Shown: positions 21,153-33,900 of the stretch, piece by piece
Position numbering within the stretch: position 1 is the stretch's first letter
How the letters are laid out: each line of letters starts with the position of its first letter
Source: Membranipora membranacea
Lineage: Eukaryota > Bryozoa > Gymnolaemata > Cheilostomatida > Membraniporidae
DNA length: 64,000 nucleotides
Assembly: GCA_914767715.1 (NCBI GenBank)
Contig: OU612066.1
Span: 16,993,001-17,057,000 of the forward strand
Direction: 5' to 3'
Position numbers and translations under genes: made by a program
Notes under the pieces: generated by a model
The model's input: the letters and a program-made list of their open reading frames with translations, nothing else
Told to the model about the DNA's origin: nothing
Databases searched by the model: none

Positions 21153-22693
21153 GAGAGTCACGGTTTGAGTGTAACGTTTGTAGTAAGAAGTTTCCTACTA
21201 AGAAGCAGTTGAAGGCTCACAGTCTAACACACTCTAGTGTGATGAGATATAGCTGTGATTATTGTAACTATAAATGTAAGACTAAGTGTCACCTTCAGAG
21301 ACATATGAGAATACACGCTGGAAGTAAACCTTACTCCTGCCCTTACTGTGAGTGTATAGTATATATAAGTATATATATTATATATAGTATATAATAGTAT
21401 TGATAATAGTAGCCCTGAAAGCTTTGGGGAGTTATCTTGTCTTAGAAATAATGCAGACTTGTTCTTTTTTTACTAAATTAAGGTGAGCCCTCAGCTCAAT
21501 AAATCTGATTCAGATGTGCCATCATCCATTTATAGCTAAAACTGGGAGTTTTTCATGGAAAAATATCAGAGGCGGTAGTATGATTTGGAAAAAATGAACT
21601 TTGCCTTTGATGAGCTAGGACATGATTTTCTACCCCAGCGAATGTAACTAACTCCGCTGTAAACAGGCAGATTGGATGAAAGTTGCTTTCACTCTGCAAA
21701 AAAAGACAAAAAACGGTCTCAAATCGATAACTGCTCCCAAATTGTTGAAAACTGCAGAACTTTGACCTTACTCTTGCCCTTTCTGTGAGTATTTGAAAAC
21801 TATTCTAGGTATTTATTTTTCTTTATAGCCTGTTGGCAGCCTCCTCCTATCTTTCTCTTCAAATTAGAAAATTGACTGGATAAGGTTACCAGTTGTTTCT
21901 GGTCTTTTCCGAGCTGATCGCCAAAAAATGTAGCCAGCAAAAGGGAAATGACCAAAAAATCGTAATAAATGATGGTTTCACAACTTGCAGAATCATGAAG
22001 AGCATGTCAGAACTTGTGGGTGTAAAGGATTTCATAGGTCTCCTACCGTTGGTAATCATAAATAGAGTCAAAATGGGTGCCACAAACTCATACCGCCTGT
22101 ATATTACTAATATTAAAGCATAAATAGTTTTTTTTATCAATTTGCGGATGTTTTCTACCCACTTTTTGTATGAGCATGTAGACAACTCCAAGTTTATTGC
22201 TCTATGCGTTTTATATTTTCAGTTTTTCTCTTCGTTCAAGTGTGCTATTCACATGCATCCATTTTGATGGTTTTAAGCTAAAACTTTTGTTTATGTTCAC
22301 CCCAGAATTAAAAATGTTTACTACATAGCATAGTGAACATTTTATTGTGAGACCGTGGAGTGAGAATATTTTAATGTCATAATAGACAGCTTGTGTAGGT
22401 CAAATTTTCTCGACCTAAAACCATGACGTGTTTTTATCGATAATACTTAATAATTATCTATAATATAATCTTTTATTTTAGGTGACTACTCTGCCACTAC
22501 AATCAGCAATCTTCTTAAGCATGTTTTACACACAGATAAGCACAAGCACCTGCCGATGTATGAATGTACAGAGAGTGGCTGTCACTTTGTATCTGACACT
22601 GCCACACAGGTGTCACAGCATCTCACTCAGACTCGCGGTATAATAGATAATAAACTGATGGTCAAGTTTTCTATTACTGTAACCCCTTTATAG
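21153..22693 (+). CDS. C2H2 zinc-finger protein, 3' exons only
   Basis: Exon 21153-21347 enters in phase 1. It encodes CNVCSKKFPTKKQLKAHSLTH and then CDYCNYKCKTKCHLQRHMRIH, two C-x2-C-x12-H-x3-H fingers with an AGSKPY linker. Its last base joins exon 22482 (TGT across the junction), giving CPYCDYSATTISNLLKH with a second His further on, then a C-x4-C half finger. Reading through gives a stop at 22691-22693. A donor at 22638 (CGCG/gtataa) could instead lead to another exon. Upstream exons are not visible. A sequence-specific DNA-binding regulator is likely from the finger type. The locus is rearranged: a collagen fragment lies in its intron and an inverted, decayed copy lies 8 kb away. Confidence 0.5.
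21604..21755 (-). pseudogene. Collagen exon-4/intron-3 fragment
   Basis: About 150 bp close to 17602-17757 of collagen copy B. It covers the start of exon 4 (WGRKSCP and YSGVSYIRW region) and the intron before it. Because intron sequence is included, this is a DNA-level duplicate and not a retrocopy. It lies within the intron of the C2H2 gene. Confidence 0.5.
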
Positions 22694-22718
22694 AGGGACA
22701 TTCCATTATTATACCTGC
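21764..22718 (+). repeat. Inverted duplication, left arm
   Basis: It begins with a second copy of the finger-exon end (CCTTACTCTTGCCC, compare 21330-21347), runs through the intron and exon 22482-22693, and ends near 22718. The reverse complement of 30748-31690 matches it along its whole length with scattered substitutions and indels. Boundaries were read by eye. Confidence 0.5.
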
Positions 22719-25700
22719 ATATCATTTATCTCAAACGCCTTTGAGATAAGGCTTATGAGACCTCTTTTGGAAAAATACCAGCGGTAACAAAATGGATATA
22801 CCGGAATCGTCTGCTCAGACTAAAAGAAAAAACAGCTTGATATAAAATGTTCATATTTGCTTGACAGCGATGCCTTGTTCAAAATCAAGGAGCAAGGTGT
22901 TGTGTTAGCCTCGCATTTCTCTGATAATTTGATGGCACAACAGATCGAATCCATAGCAATCAAGTGAAAGGTGCCAGATTTGATTTCCGACCTTGTCTCG
23001 AGAGTTTACCATGGCTTCTCGCTTTTAACACTCAACACTCAGTGTAACTGCAACTCTCACTAAGTACTCATAGCTCAAACTCAGTCAACTCCCAAAATCA
23101 TGACAACATCGACAACTATACCAATGAAACATACATCCTGTAAGCATCAAGGATGTGTTCTATCGGTGATAATCAACCATTGTCCAGGGGTCTGTAAGAA
23201 TAACTATGTGTGTTAATCACCTGTTCTCTGTAGAGTACAGTCTCATACCTCCCCCCCCCCCCCATTTCTAAAACAAAACCCCTATTTTTTGCCAAACTGA
23301 ACCTGATGTGCTATCCTTGAATATCACGCATCTAGATTGTCAGATCTGAATATCAAACTGTGGTTAAGCCTATAAGCTGATGTGAGTCACATACAATACT
23401 ATTTTGGCAGCCAGACCTGCCATATTGGTTAGAGCTCAATATAGTGCGAGGCCAAAAACATTTGGAAATTCTTGTTGGAAGTTCAACTGCATCTATGGCA
23501 TTCTCAGAGCGAGGCTTTTTATGCATGCATTTTACCCCCCCCCCCTCCCAACTGTGTTTTATACTATGAATGAGTAGCCCTTGTATTGAAACCCATAGTA
23601 CCAGTTAAATTTGAGGATGTTTTGTTAGCCTGCACAGGCTAATGTTTTATGGCAGGCTGTAAATTCAATGCAACACCATTGACTATTTGTTTGCTTATCA
23701 GTAATGATGTTTTTATGTAAGTAGGGACTTCCCCTTCCAGTTAAATACTGAAGTGAAAATTCTCTCATGAACAGTTGTTCGGCTGCTTAATTTAGCATTA
23801 GGTCCATATGCAACTGGATTGTCGGAGTTAAAGAATCAAAAGGAGCAACTGATCAAACTATACGGTGCAGAAATTTCGTAACCGGTTGGTAAGTAAATAA
23901 CCAAGTGGAGTTTCTTTTGGATAATAAAGAGGAATTTTTCTGTTCCCATATACCTGAGATCTGAGATTGGTTTGCAGAACTGTTTGTTTTCACTTGCTGC
24001 GATTATATTATCCCATTTCAAATTCGAAATTAAACTCCGCTACGGAGCTTGAAACTGTGCCCGTTAAATGGCCATTCACTACACACCCCGGCCCCGCTGT
24101 GATAAGAACACATTCAGAGGCCTATTTTGCAATCCTTGGTTGTCAAGTGGTCATCTGGCAGCTGCCAAAGAGGCATCCAGTTGGCCCTTTGGCAACCATT
24201 GGTCCGGTCTCAAAAGATGCATCTGGCCACAGGTCACGGTCATAGGGACGGATGGGTTTGCGACAGAAGCGGATGAGTTTTAGACATACATAATCAAGGC
24301 AACAAACCCATCTTGATGGTTTGCCCATAGTTGTTGGTAGCCTGCCAGGCATCCGCAGAAGCAATATGGCCATCTGGATTAGTTCTTATCACTGCAAACA
24401 AATCCAGACCGACTTGGTACCATAACATTTACTGTTTCAAACCCATCTGGCTCTGTGACAAACCAATGAATGAAATTCATGTCTAGATGCAATGGGATGC
24501 CTATTAGACAACTGGGGTTGAAAAAGTTGCAGTAAGATGTCTTGTTGTTGCTGATGGATGCCCTTTTGTCAACCGGCACAAGTTGATATTGCAGCAGAGC
24601 TTTTAGCTGGGAAGCTTAGAGAGCCATAGTAATCGTACGCTTCTTTCCATAACAGTCTGAGAAAGTCAAGTAAATCGCCAGCAAAATCACCGACTTTTAT
24701 GATTTGAAGGAGTTGACTGCGCTGAATTGTTAAGAACGCCGTCATATAACAAGTAAGGGTGGGCAGTCCTTGGTTTGAATCTCCCTGCAGTGTGGGCACT
24801 GACTTCATGGGTCTGTTGGTGCTCCAGGTGTGCTCTGACCTGCCTACAAAGGGGAAGCAACTTGGCGCCATCGCCATTAGGGGATCTTTATTTTCTCAGT
24901 CTTCAGACCAAAACATTCCATTGTGTTTTTGCCAAGTATTTTATCGTGCTTCTCAATAGTTTGAATTCAAATCAGATAAGGCTTTTATCAGTGATATGGC
25001 TCCAGGTTATGTTGCCCTAGGAATCATAGAGCTTAGGAACTTTAGTACTTTGATCCAGTTTTACCCACTGAGCAATCTCTTCCAGTACCAACAACCTATC
25101 TAACCTATCATATGCTGCACAGTGCATGCAGACACATACCACAGACAAAACAAATGATCTCAATGTACAGCGGTATACGATAGTGAAATGAATACAGCAT
25201 TGCTTAAAACTGCAAATCAATACAGATATCAATAAATATCTTGAACTGTTCATGTTTTTGTTGTTTAGTATGTTTTTATGCTATTCCTATGCTTATGCGC
25301 TGAAAGTGTAGCTATGGTGGAAGTTGATATAAAGTAATCAGGTAATGTAAATGTCAGCTAGTGTGACAAGCCCAACTTTTCCGGTAAAACCTGTATATCA
25401 ATTGGGGCTTTTCGACTGTACATGACAACAGTACCTTGTCCGCACCAAACCAAGCATATCGAGCCAGGTCTTCATGCATCATGGCAATTAGATATTGGAC
25501 TGACATTCAGTGAGGTTTCGCTTTGTAGAAAGGCTTTGACGGGCTATTCAAAAAGCGGGGTTGAATAAATACCCTCTTCCCCCCATAAAGAAAGGTTCTT
25601 CACTACTTAGACTGGCCATGTATGAAACAATGTTCGTGCTTCCATAGATATGTTGGACAGAGATTGGTACATCCCACCAAAACTTCTTTGCCGAGTAAAC

Positions 25701-25733
25701 AATTTGAGATGGAGAACAAACATTTTTTTGTAG
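22719..25733. other. Gene-poor spacer
   Basis: I find no exon with support. It holds poly-C runs (about 23262 and 23537), a degenerate short-period repeat (about 24090-24400), and a tRNA-like B-box on the plus strand (GGTTTGAATCTCC, about 24769). The rest looks like unconstrained AT-rich sequence. A splice acceptor directly before the TRIM A ATG suggests that an upstream untranslated exon lies somewhere here. Confidence 0.5.
24090..24400. repeat. Degenerate ~20-bp repeat (copy 1)
   Basis: Motifs such as GGCATCCAGTTGG, GGCAACCATTGG, CGGATGGGTTTG and GGCATCCGC recur at roughly 20-bp spacing. The same vocabulary appears at about 57950-58195. No coding signal accompanies it. Confidence 0.5.
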
Positions 25734-28700
25734 ATGATGGCAACCTCTGGCGCTACTGTTTCTGTTGAAGAATCAACTCAGAAAAGATGTACGTACTGTT
25801 TTCAGGAGTTGTCTGAGATGACAGACCCCAGACTTCTACCTTGTCAGCATATAGTCTGTCTGATTTGTCTGCAAAATGACTGGAAGCTCGATCAGCTGAA
25901 ATGTCGTGCTTGCAGGTAAGCAACGCTATGTGATGACTCGTCCACCTGAGACTCTGATAGCATTCGACATTCCTGTTGATAGTTGATAGTATTTTTGGAT
26001 GCATATTTTGTTCACAACAGACCCTGATAAATTGACAGACCTATGACAGTACTTGAGTCGCTTGCTGTTTAGTGTACCAAGAGCTCCTAGACTATACCTA
26101 ATATATTGGTTGAGTCCATCCTCATTAGAGAGCTTACTGCAGGCCATATTAAATCATCAGCATGATACAATGTCATCATATCAAAACTCTTTGTCCATTT
26201 AGAGATTTATATAATAAAACAACTGACATTGACATTTATAGCAAAACATTGTCAGTAAAAATAGAAGAACTGCCTAAAGTGAAAATAGCGAACTGTTCGA
26301 CATCACCGGGAGCAAACAAAGACACAGGGACAACTCTGATATGTGAAGCCTGTGATGAAAGGAAACCTGCTGTTGCTTACTGTGTGGACTGTGGGAAAGC
26401 TCTATGCCAAGAGCACAAGGAGGTAAACCTTTCCGATATTTTCTGTGTGTGTGGGCTGGCTGTGGTTTGCATCTTTGCTCAGAAGACGTATACACCCGAG
26501 GGTTCTGGGGGCTGGAAAAATCAACCTAGAAAGCTCCCCATATGGGATTCGAACCCACAACTCTTGCAGCACTAATCACCTGGCAGTGAATAGCAAGAGC
26601 ACTAACTGATTGCGCCAACTAACAACCATCTACCCACCATCTTCAGTTTAGCCTCAAATCCTTACCTAAATAATCGATATTTATTTAGCACCTTGTATAT
26701 ATCCATAGAAAATAAACTGTAGTAACTCTTCTTGCAGAATTGAGTTTGAAATCAACCTTGGCTATTGGTTTGATAATCATTCTCTTGCTTGTTTAGATGC
26801 ATAGGCAGATATTCAAAGATGGTCATCAGATACTGAGCGGAGAAACCTATTCTGAGAAACCAGATTATTATACTAAAGAACGATGTAAAACCCACACCTC
26901 TCAACTCATATCTATAGCTTGTCGAAAATGTGATGAACTTTTCTGTGGAACTTGTACAGTTGATACCTGTTTAAAAGGTATATAGGCTTAGGTGTAGTTA
27001 TAATATTATTTAGCTTCAAAATTAATACCACATTCTAAAGCTTACTGAACTTGTTTCTCTGTGACTTCCTCATTTGTCACATGCTAAATGGTACCAAGGT
27101 CAGGAGAGGGGAGGGTGACAAGTGCAATTAAGCAGGCATTTAGCCGCACCCTAATTGAAACAACCCTCTGATATTACCTGTTTTTTTAGGGGGTGAACAT
27201 GAGGCTTTCTCAATAGCATCTACTCAACAGACTCTGGAGGCGCAGTTTGCAGATATGATCAAGAAATGCTCAGATAAAGTGACTGAGCTTTGCAAGCTTG
27301 AGAAGCAGACATGGGAAACTGTGGATACTCTTAACGAGAAATGTGCAGATATGATCAAACATGTGGAGGCAACTGCTGAGAAACAGGTTAGCTTTAATTC
27401 ACATAAACATTTTTTCATCTCCATTGCAAAATATATTCCATATTTTCTGTCCTCGACCACGTCCGATCCTTTGATTTTTCACACATATTGTTTTATGGTG
27501 TCGTCTAATTTCAAACCCAAATGTGAACTCCTGTGTACTGGTGTCCTGACTGTCACATGGAAAGACATGTGACATGGTGGAAAGACAGCTCAAACACTCC
27601 CAGGGGTCCAAGCAACGTGCCATGTTAGGCCAATAAGCCTCGCACAACTCTGTGTTTGCATTGGGTGGCAGTGGTGGGAATTTGGAATGCAATGAGCTTG
27701 TGGGGTGTGTGTGTACTACTCCAAGTCAGTGAATAGGTGGTTACTAATTAGCACCATCGACCCATTATTTTTTGAGGGATGGTGCAATTGCAAAGGGTTC
27801 ATTCCCACTGGGAAGCTTTCATGATTGATTGTCCCAGCCCAAAGCACCCTTGGGTGTATTAGCTCTCCCAACCGAAGTCAACACACTTGGCAATATGATA
27901 CTATGTAATATATATATTCACTAACACTGGCCATAAACGCATAGTCATCTGTCATTTATTATGCAGATCGAGGAAATCCAAAATAGGTCTGTGTTGTTGA
28001 AAAAAGAGATCGCTGATTATCAGGCTGAGCGACTGAAGAGGGTGGAGGTATATATCTCAGATCTTCATCAGAAAGCAGAGGGACTGGAGCAGATTCAAGG
28101 GGAAGTGAAACAGTTTCTCCACCAAAGTAGCACTGCTACCATTGTCCGCAAGAGACAGAACCAACATGAGGAACTCATAGATGCACATAAACTGGACACT
28201 ACTACCGAGTTTGATTGTGATGAAAGACTTCTTGACAAAAATGGCGGTGAGTACAAAGATCAATCTTCAGCAATCCATAAAATTGGACCCACAGCTTTGG
28301 GTCTTGTCTTGTATGTTGTCCAAACCCTGCACTTATTCTGTCAAATGTAAATCTCAAATTTTTGGTTGTTTTTCTTTTCCAGTTGTTTTGTGCTATGGAG
28401 AGAATATGCCGTTCAAGTTAATCCCAGTTACCTTCAAGACTTTATCTGTGTCGAATTCGATCACCACCAGCGCTGGGAACTATTGCTACTCATTAGATGC
28501 CAGAAATTCTTCAGAGAGTCTCATCTTGAGCTGTGATAAACAACTGATGGTTTACAGCTTTACAACCCGAGCATGGACAGTATCACAGGCAGCACGACAG
28601 CCAATATATTCTGTTGCTCATATGAGGAATAATGGAAACATCTATTACATAACCAGTGGTGGAAAAGTAGCTGTATCGTCAATAAAGAGCCTCAAAGAAA

Positions 28701-29661
28701 GCAAACAGCTCTTCACTCTTCACTCACCGCTCTTCACTACTCAAAGCTCTTACAATAAATCAAGAATTGCTGTAAATGACAAATCCCTGGTTGTCGCGAA
28801 TGTAAACGGTCACAAAATCCTAACCTATAATCTTTCCACAGCGTTAAAAAAATATTACCCATTGCCAAAACTCAGTAATTGGATCCGCACACTAAAGTTT
28901 CATCCAGATGGTGATCTCGTCATACTCGATGAGAGCAGCAAGATCTCAAAGTATCGGCTCAGTGATACTAAAGACCCAGAGCTGGTGTGGGAATGTACAG
29001 AAGTGTCCGGAGCCTACGCTCTTTGTGTAGATGAGATGAGAGGACTAGTGTATGTTACAGGAAGTGGACAGATGCTGTACATTATAGCAGATGGTGAGAA
29101 TAATTGTCAATTAGATCAGGTTTTATTTTATTTATTTTAACTTATTTTATTTATTTTAACTGGAGGACAAAAAGCTGTTGAAGGCTGATTACAGAAAGGT
29201 ACATTCAACAGTATACTGAAATGTGTCATCTTCTCATAAAACATGGGATAATAAAATGGTGCGGCAACTACCAACTAAGTTGAGATACTTGTCATAAAAT
29301 TCTGATTGTGGACAGCCGATCAGTTTAAGAAGATGTGCTATAGCTTCGTCTATGTTTTATTGAGATAGCGACAAGATGTTAATCATTTTGGGATCCTCGG
29401 TGAATTATATCGATACATCTTATCATCTGTATTATGATAATATTACACCGGTGATATATATGTAATATGCAATTTTACGAATAGATTTACCTGCCTTATA
29501 TCTTTTTTATAGGCCACATTGTAAAAAAAATTAAAGATACAGGCCTTCCTCAGCTTGATGGAGTCAGTTCTGTATACACAGATATTGCAGTATGTAATGA
29601 TAAACTGATAACTACTCAAAACGCCTCATATACAATGAAGGTGTTTCAACTGAATTGGTAG
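25734..29661 (+). CDS. TRIM-like RING / double B-box / coiled-coil / propeller protein A
   Basis: Seven exons: 25734-25915, 26242-26422, 26797-26977, 27190-27386, 27967-28246, 28383-29093 and 29513-29661 (TAG). All phases agree and the product is 626 residues. The RING lies at about 19-60: CTYC, CQH, CLIC, then CRAC after only 11 residues, so it is compact. B-box 1 starts at about 95 (CEAC, CVDC, CQEH) and B-box 2 at about 151 (CKTH, CRKC, CGTC). A long coiled coil follows (182-341; for example EKQIEEIQNRSVLLKKEIAD). A C-terminal region of about 285 residues has repeated strands such as LKFHPDGDLVILDES and RGLVYVTGSG, typical of an NHL/WD-like beta-propeller. By family it is a RING-type ubiquitin ligase with a ligand-binding C-terminus; the substrate is unknown. 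ATG follows a splice-acceptor-like sequence. Gene B is its paralogue. Confidence 0.5.
26535..26625 (-). repeat. tRNA-derived SINE remnant in TRIM A intron 2
   Basis: The minus strand carries an A-box-like TTGGCGCAATCAGTTAGTGC and a B-box GTGGGTTCGAATCCCA with a near-perfect T-stem. The spacer is longer than in a normal tRNA and no proper acceptor stem forms, so this is a tRNA-derived repeat and not a tRNA gene. Confidence 0.5.
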
Positions 29662-29900
29662 GTCAAGCTTAGAACAATGATGGTAAAATATCCTCTGAAA
29701 AAAACTAAAGCTTACACAAGGAGGTCTCCTGTGACAGCCCGCTTGATGAGAAGATATCGAGATAATTAAAAACCTGATAGTGAAGGCTGAGTGCTGCAGC
29801 CATGATGTCATTGTGATTATCTCTGAACAATTTTTGTGTAATTTTATTTTCTAGTAAAAACTAGATTGTGTGAGCTTACAATCAACCTTGTTTTGTTGTT

Positions 29901-30226
29901 CATTACAAAATAAAGTACACCTATGCTGTAGTATGTTGGATAGGCCCTGGGGGCCGATGTCAGGGAGACATGCCCCAATGCACCTATGAGAGTTGTGTAA
30001 CAAAAGGCCTTTTGTTTGGTGAACAAAGGAGTACAATGGCAGGCAAAGTGTGCTTGTCTGAATGCATGTTGGATTCATGTGATTGCATGCTGGGGCGCCT
30101 GTATGCTAGGCTCAGCTCTCTACTTTTGCTACACTCATTTGTGGGTATACACAATCCACCCGCTGCTACGATATGTAGGAACCACTGGTAAAGGGTATTT
30201 CACAACTGTACTTTATTTTGTAATGT
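29901..30226. mobile_element. MITE-like element, 19-bp terminal inverted repeats
   Basis: The 19-nt terminus CATTACAAAATAAAGTACA (29901-29919) is repeated as its exact reverse complement at 30208-30226. The 288 bp inside has no credible coding capacity. This is the structure of a non-autonomous DNA transposon. I cannot fix a target-site duplication. Confidence 0.5.
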
Positions 30227-30747
30227 GTATACTCTTGTGTGTTTACATGATGCGAGTTAGTGGCATTACATTATGAAACACTTCATGATGCTCAGAGTGG
30301 TGGATATGATTTGAAATGATTACCTTCTTTTTGAATACATATCACAGATCATGGAAAAATGTTCTTTATTATCATATAAAGCCTCTATCCTTCATTTGTA
30401 ATAACCATCATTGTTGAAGAGTTGCATTATGGGATTGATCTCTAATGTGTCTGTATAAAATCACTGTATAAGAATCAGTTCTACAGGAGCTTGTTCCATA
30501 TTCACAGTACACGGTTTTGTTACATGTTTGCAGTAGATTCTGATTAAAACAGTTACAGTAACCTGAACAACATCAAGCCATGTTTGTTTTGCTCGCCTAC
30601 ATTTTGCTATAAGCAGCATATGTATTGGGTTTTTGTTTTGTTTATATATATATATATATATTTATCATCATATAAATGCTGATATATGTATATCAGCATT
30701 TGTATTGGTTGGGAATGGACAATCAATTTCTCTTTTTATTAGAATCA

Positions 30748-31690
30748 GCTCTGTGATATGCAGGCAAAATTATAGAATGCCCTCTATAAATTGGTACAGT
30801 CATTTGAGCAGATTTGACCACCAGTGTATTATCCATTATACCATGAGTCTGAGTGAGATGCTGTCACACCTGTGTGTCAGTGTCAGATACAAAGTGACAG
30901 CCACTCACTGTATGTTCATACATCAGCAGGTGCTTGAGCTTATCTGTGTGTAATACATGCTCATGGAGATTGCTGATTGTAGTGGAGGAGTAGTCAGCTA
31001 AAATAAAAGGTTGTACAATAGATTAAGATTAATTATTATTAGATAAAAACATGGCTTCGTTTTTAAGTCGAGAAGATCTGAGCTTCACAAACTGTCTATT
31101 ATGACATCAAACTATTATCACACCATGATCTCACAATAAAATATTCACTATGCTATGTAGTAAACATTTTCAATTCTGGTGTGAACACTTGCACACTTGA
31201 ATGAAGAGAAAAACTAAAAAATATAAGAGCCAAAGAGCAATAATCTTGGAGATGTCTACATGCTCATACAAAAAGTTGGTAGAAAACAACGTCAAATTGA
31301 TGAACAAAACTATTTATGCTTTAATATTAGTTATATACAGGTGGTATGAGATGAGTTTGTGGCACCCATCTTGACTCTGTTTATCATTACCAACGATAGG
31401 AGACCTATGAAATCTTTCACAACCACAAGTGCTGACATGCTCTTCAAGATTCTGCAAGTTGTGAAACCATCATTTTTTATGATTTTTTGGTCCTTTTGCT
31501 GTGGCTACATTTTTCGGTGATCAGCTCGGGAAAGACCAGAAACAACTGTCAAACCTTATCCAGTCGATTTTCTAAACTGTTGTGAAAGATAGGATCGGAG
31601 GCTGCCAACAGGCCATAAACCAAGATAAATACCTAGGAATTTAAAAGAATAATTTTCAAAGACTCACAGGAAGGACAAGAGTAAGGTTGG
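30748..31690 (-). pseudogene. Inverted duplication, right arm: decayed C2H2 exon
   Basis: The reverse complement of this region repeats 21764-22718. The finger exon is recognisable at about 30842-30995 (DYSSTTISNL-like, then SGCHFVSDT). A TGA interrupts it after TQV, and one zinc-binding Cys has changed (YECT in the intact copy is YEHT here). It is a non-functional copy. Confidence 0.5.
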
Positions 31691-33589
31691 TTGTTTGTAT
31701 TGAACTCCTTTAAATGGGGCAGGATGGTGGTCATGATTACAGTTTTTTGATGTACTGAAGTTATACTGCATATGTTCTGCAAGGTCAGGGTCACTGGAAA
31801 ATCCATTTAGGGCAATATCTCCTAATAGGACTGGCGGCCACGCCCACTACAACTTGGTGCTTCAGATAGCGATTTCCAAAAGCTTTGGAGCAAGAACTGT
31901 CACCAGAGCTCTATGCTATGACTTTTATTCTGACTTGTCTTCCTTTATGGCAATAGGGGACAAGTCCCTCGATATGTTGTGATAAACGAAATAGTTTCAA
32001 TCAGCAGGGAGAGTGCAAGCAGTTACAAGCTAATGTGCACATTAGGAGTAACCAACTTTTTCGGCTTAATTTGTTGCTATACCTTCACTCCTACTTAATC
32101 GAAAGCCATCGCTACCAGGCCATTAGAGCCAATAAGTGTATAATCATCTGAACAAGCGATTAGTGCATAGCTGAAGCTGAGTAAACTAAGTGATTAATCT
32201 GACTCGATTGATCGATCTTAACTAAGGAATGGAGATTGGAATGCCCTCGCATGGACAGTAGCCAATTTTATGAAAAAATCTATTGGTGCAGCCCATGTTG
32301 ACTGCTAAGACATATCTTAGGTACTCAGCCCAATCAAACGCACATGACATCCTGAGGTTCAGCGGGTGTTGTAAAACATATGGCGGCATATCTATTTTAC
32401 TTTAGATATTGTTTCTGTCAATACAAATCAGACTTATTTTATTTTACAATGCTCAACAATAGATGACAGAATCATGAACACGTGTAGTAGACTTGGCAAA
32501 ATTTATCCTACCAATAGAATATATTCACTAAAATCACAGGCAGAACTTGAATCACAAAGTTATCTGCACACACCCAGAGTCTAGAAAAATTGTGTGTGCG
32601 AATCCCGGGAGCACAGCTGTATGCATCATGGCCATTGCGTATGTTGCACTGCTTGTACAGATACTGACTTGACAAATAATAGACATGTCTGCCTTATATG
32701 GGTATTTTTTGTGTTGACCATCAGATGTTGGCAATGATCAACACCATATTTGAGTTGATCACACCAGCCAGCAAATTGAGTTGATTGAATCACATGGGAA
32801 TGTTGAGCCACCACACTAAGGACGAAGGATGAAAAGTATCCAAGTTATTTCTGAAACTCATCACCTCTCTGATATTTAAATTATATTTTATTTATTGTCC
32901 AACTGGTATACATTTCATCTATTAGTTATTAAATGCATGCCAACACTATTAAATATACAGCTTTTGAATCCAAACTAACACTCACTTAAAGCGAATTGAT
33001 ATAAAATGACTAGCCAGGCGGCTCGCCTACCATAGGGGTGCAGATATCAGACATCAGTTAACAATACTAGACACTATGGCAGTACATCAACAGTTGTGCA
33101 CTCGACCTAGACTCTAGGACCTGGCTAAACAATATGTCATATAACAACAACACCCAGATAGCAATCTAATGTTGAGTCCTTATCCTAATCCTGATACAAC
33201 CTAGATCACTTTGACACCCGCTGTAGCCAAGGGATAACGACGTAATCCCGAGAGCTGATATAAACTGGAAGGCAACAGAACCAGCCTCAGTGCAGCCATA
33301 TTATGTCATAAGTCGGCATACATAAATGTGTGTCTGTATTTTATGTAACTTTTCACTAATCAATATTATAAGATTCTTATTTTTAAATCCTAAGTTCCAT
33401 ACACTAGTACTAGTAGCAAGCTCTTATTATGACAAAGTATATGCATCCTTTTTTCGAAACATTTAATGTTTTTGATAGCTAATAAACCAATCAATCGATA
33501 ACTGCATTGTGGTATTTATTGTGGCTCCATTTGCCTTCATGGACAATATACTAATGACGTATATGGTGGATTCTTTTAAACTTGAACTT

Positions 33590-33900
33590 AAATTTTTCGC
33601 TTTGTCGTGTTTTCCATGACCAGTATCTGACTCATGCAGTGTTAACATAAAACTTCCTTTTATCATTTTGTGTGATTTTTCTATACTTGTAGTTATCCAC
33701 CTCTTGATCATGAATAAATAACTCTTATTTTTTTGTCCAGAACTAATCCATGTAGTAATGACAAATCTTGATGAATTTTTTTCATGGAACAAAGTTCATA
33801 AATAGCCAGAATTTGCAAAGCCTCCTTCAAATTTAACTGGACATATTGGCTTTCTGGTTTTATTTCTGGTTGAAACATCACTGTTTGGTGCATATTCCTG
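33590..33900. repeat. Dispersed repeat, copy 1
   Basis: The first part (TATCTGACTCATGCAGTGTTAA, then TAGTTATCCACCTCTTGATCATGAAT) recurs at about 38640-38830. The end (TTCTGGTTGAAACATCACTGTTTGGTGCA) recurs at about 40287-40320, and in reverse at about 45855-45882. The copies are clearly diverged. The family is unknown. Confidence 0.5.

Noticed and set aside
28181-28382. TRIM A read through from exon 5 into exon 6
   Set aside because: A good donor at 28247 and acceptor at 28382 restore the phase seen in the paralogue, and the sequence between is intron-like.
30748-31690. Active second zinc-finger gene
   Set aside because: An in-frame stop and a lost zinc ligand show a decayed inverted copy.
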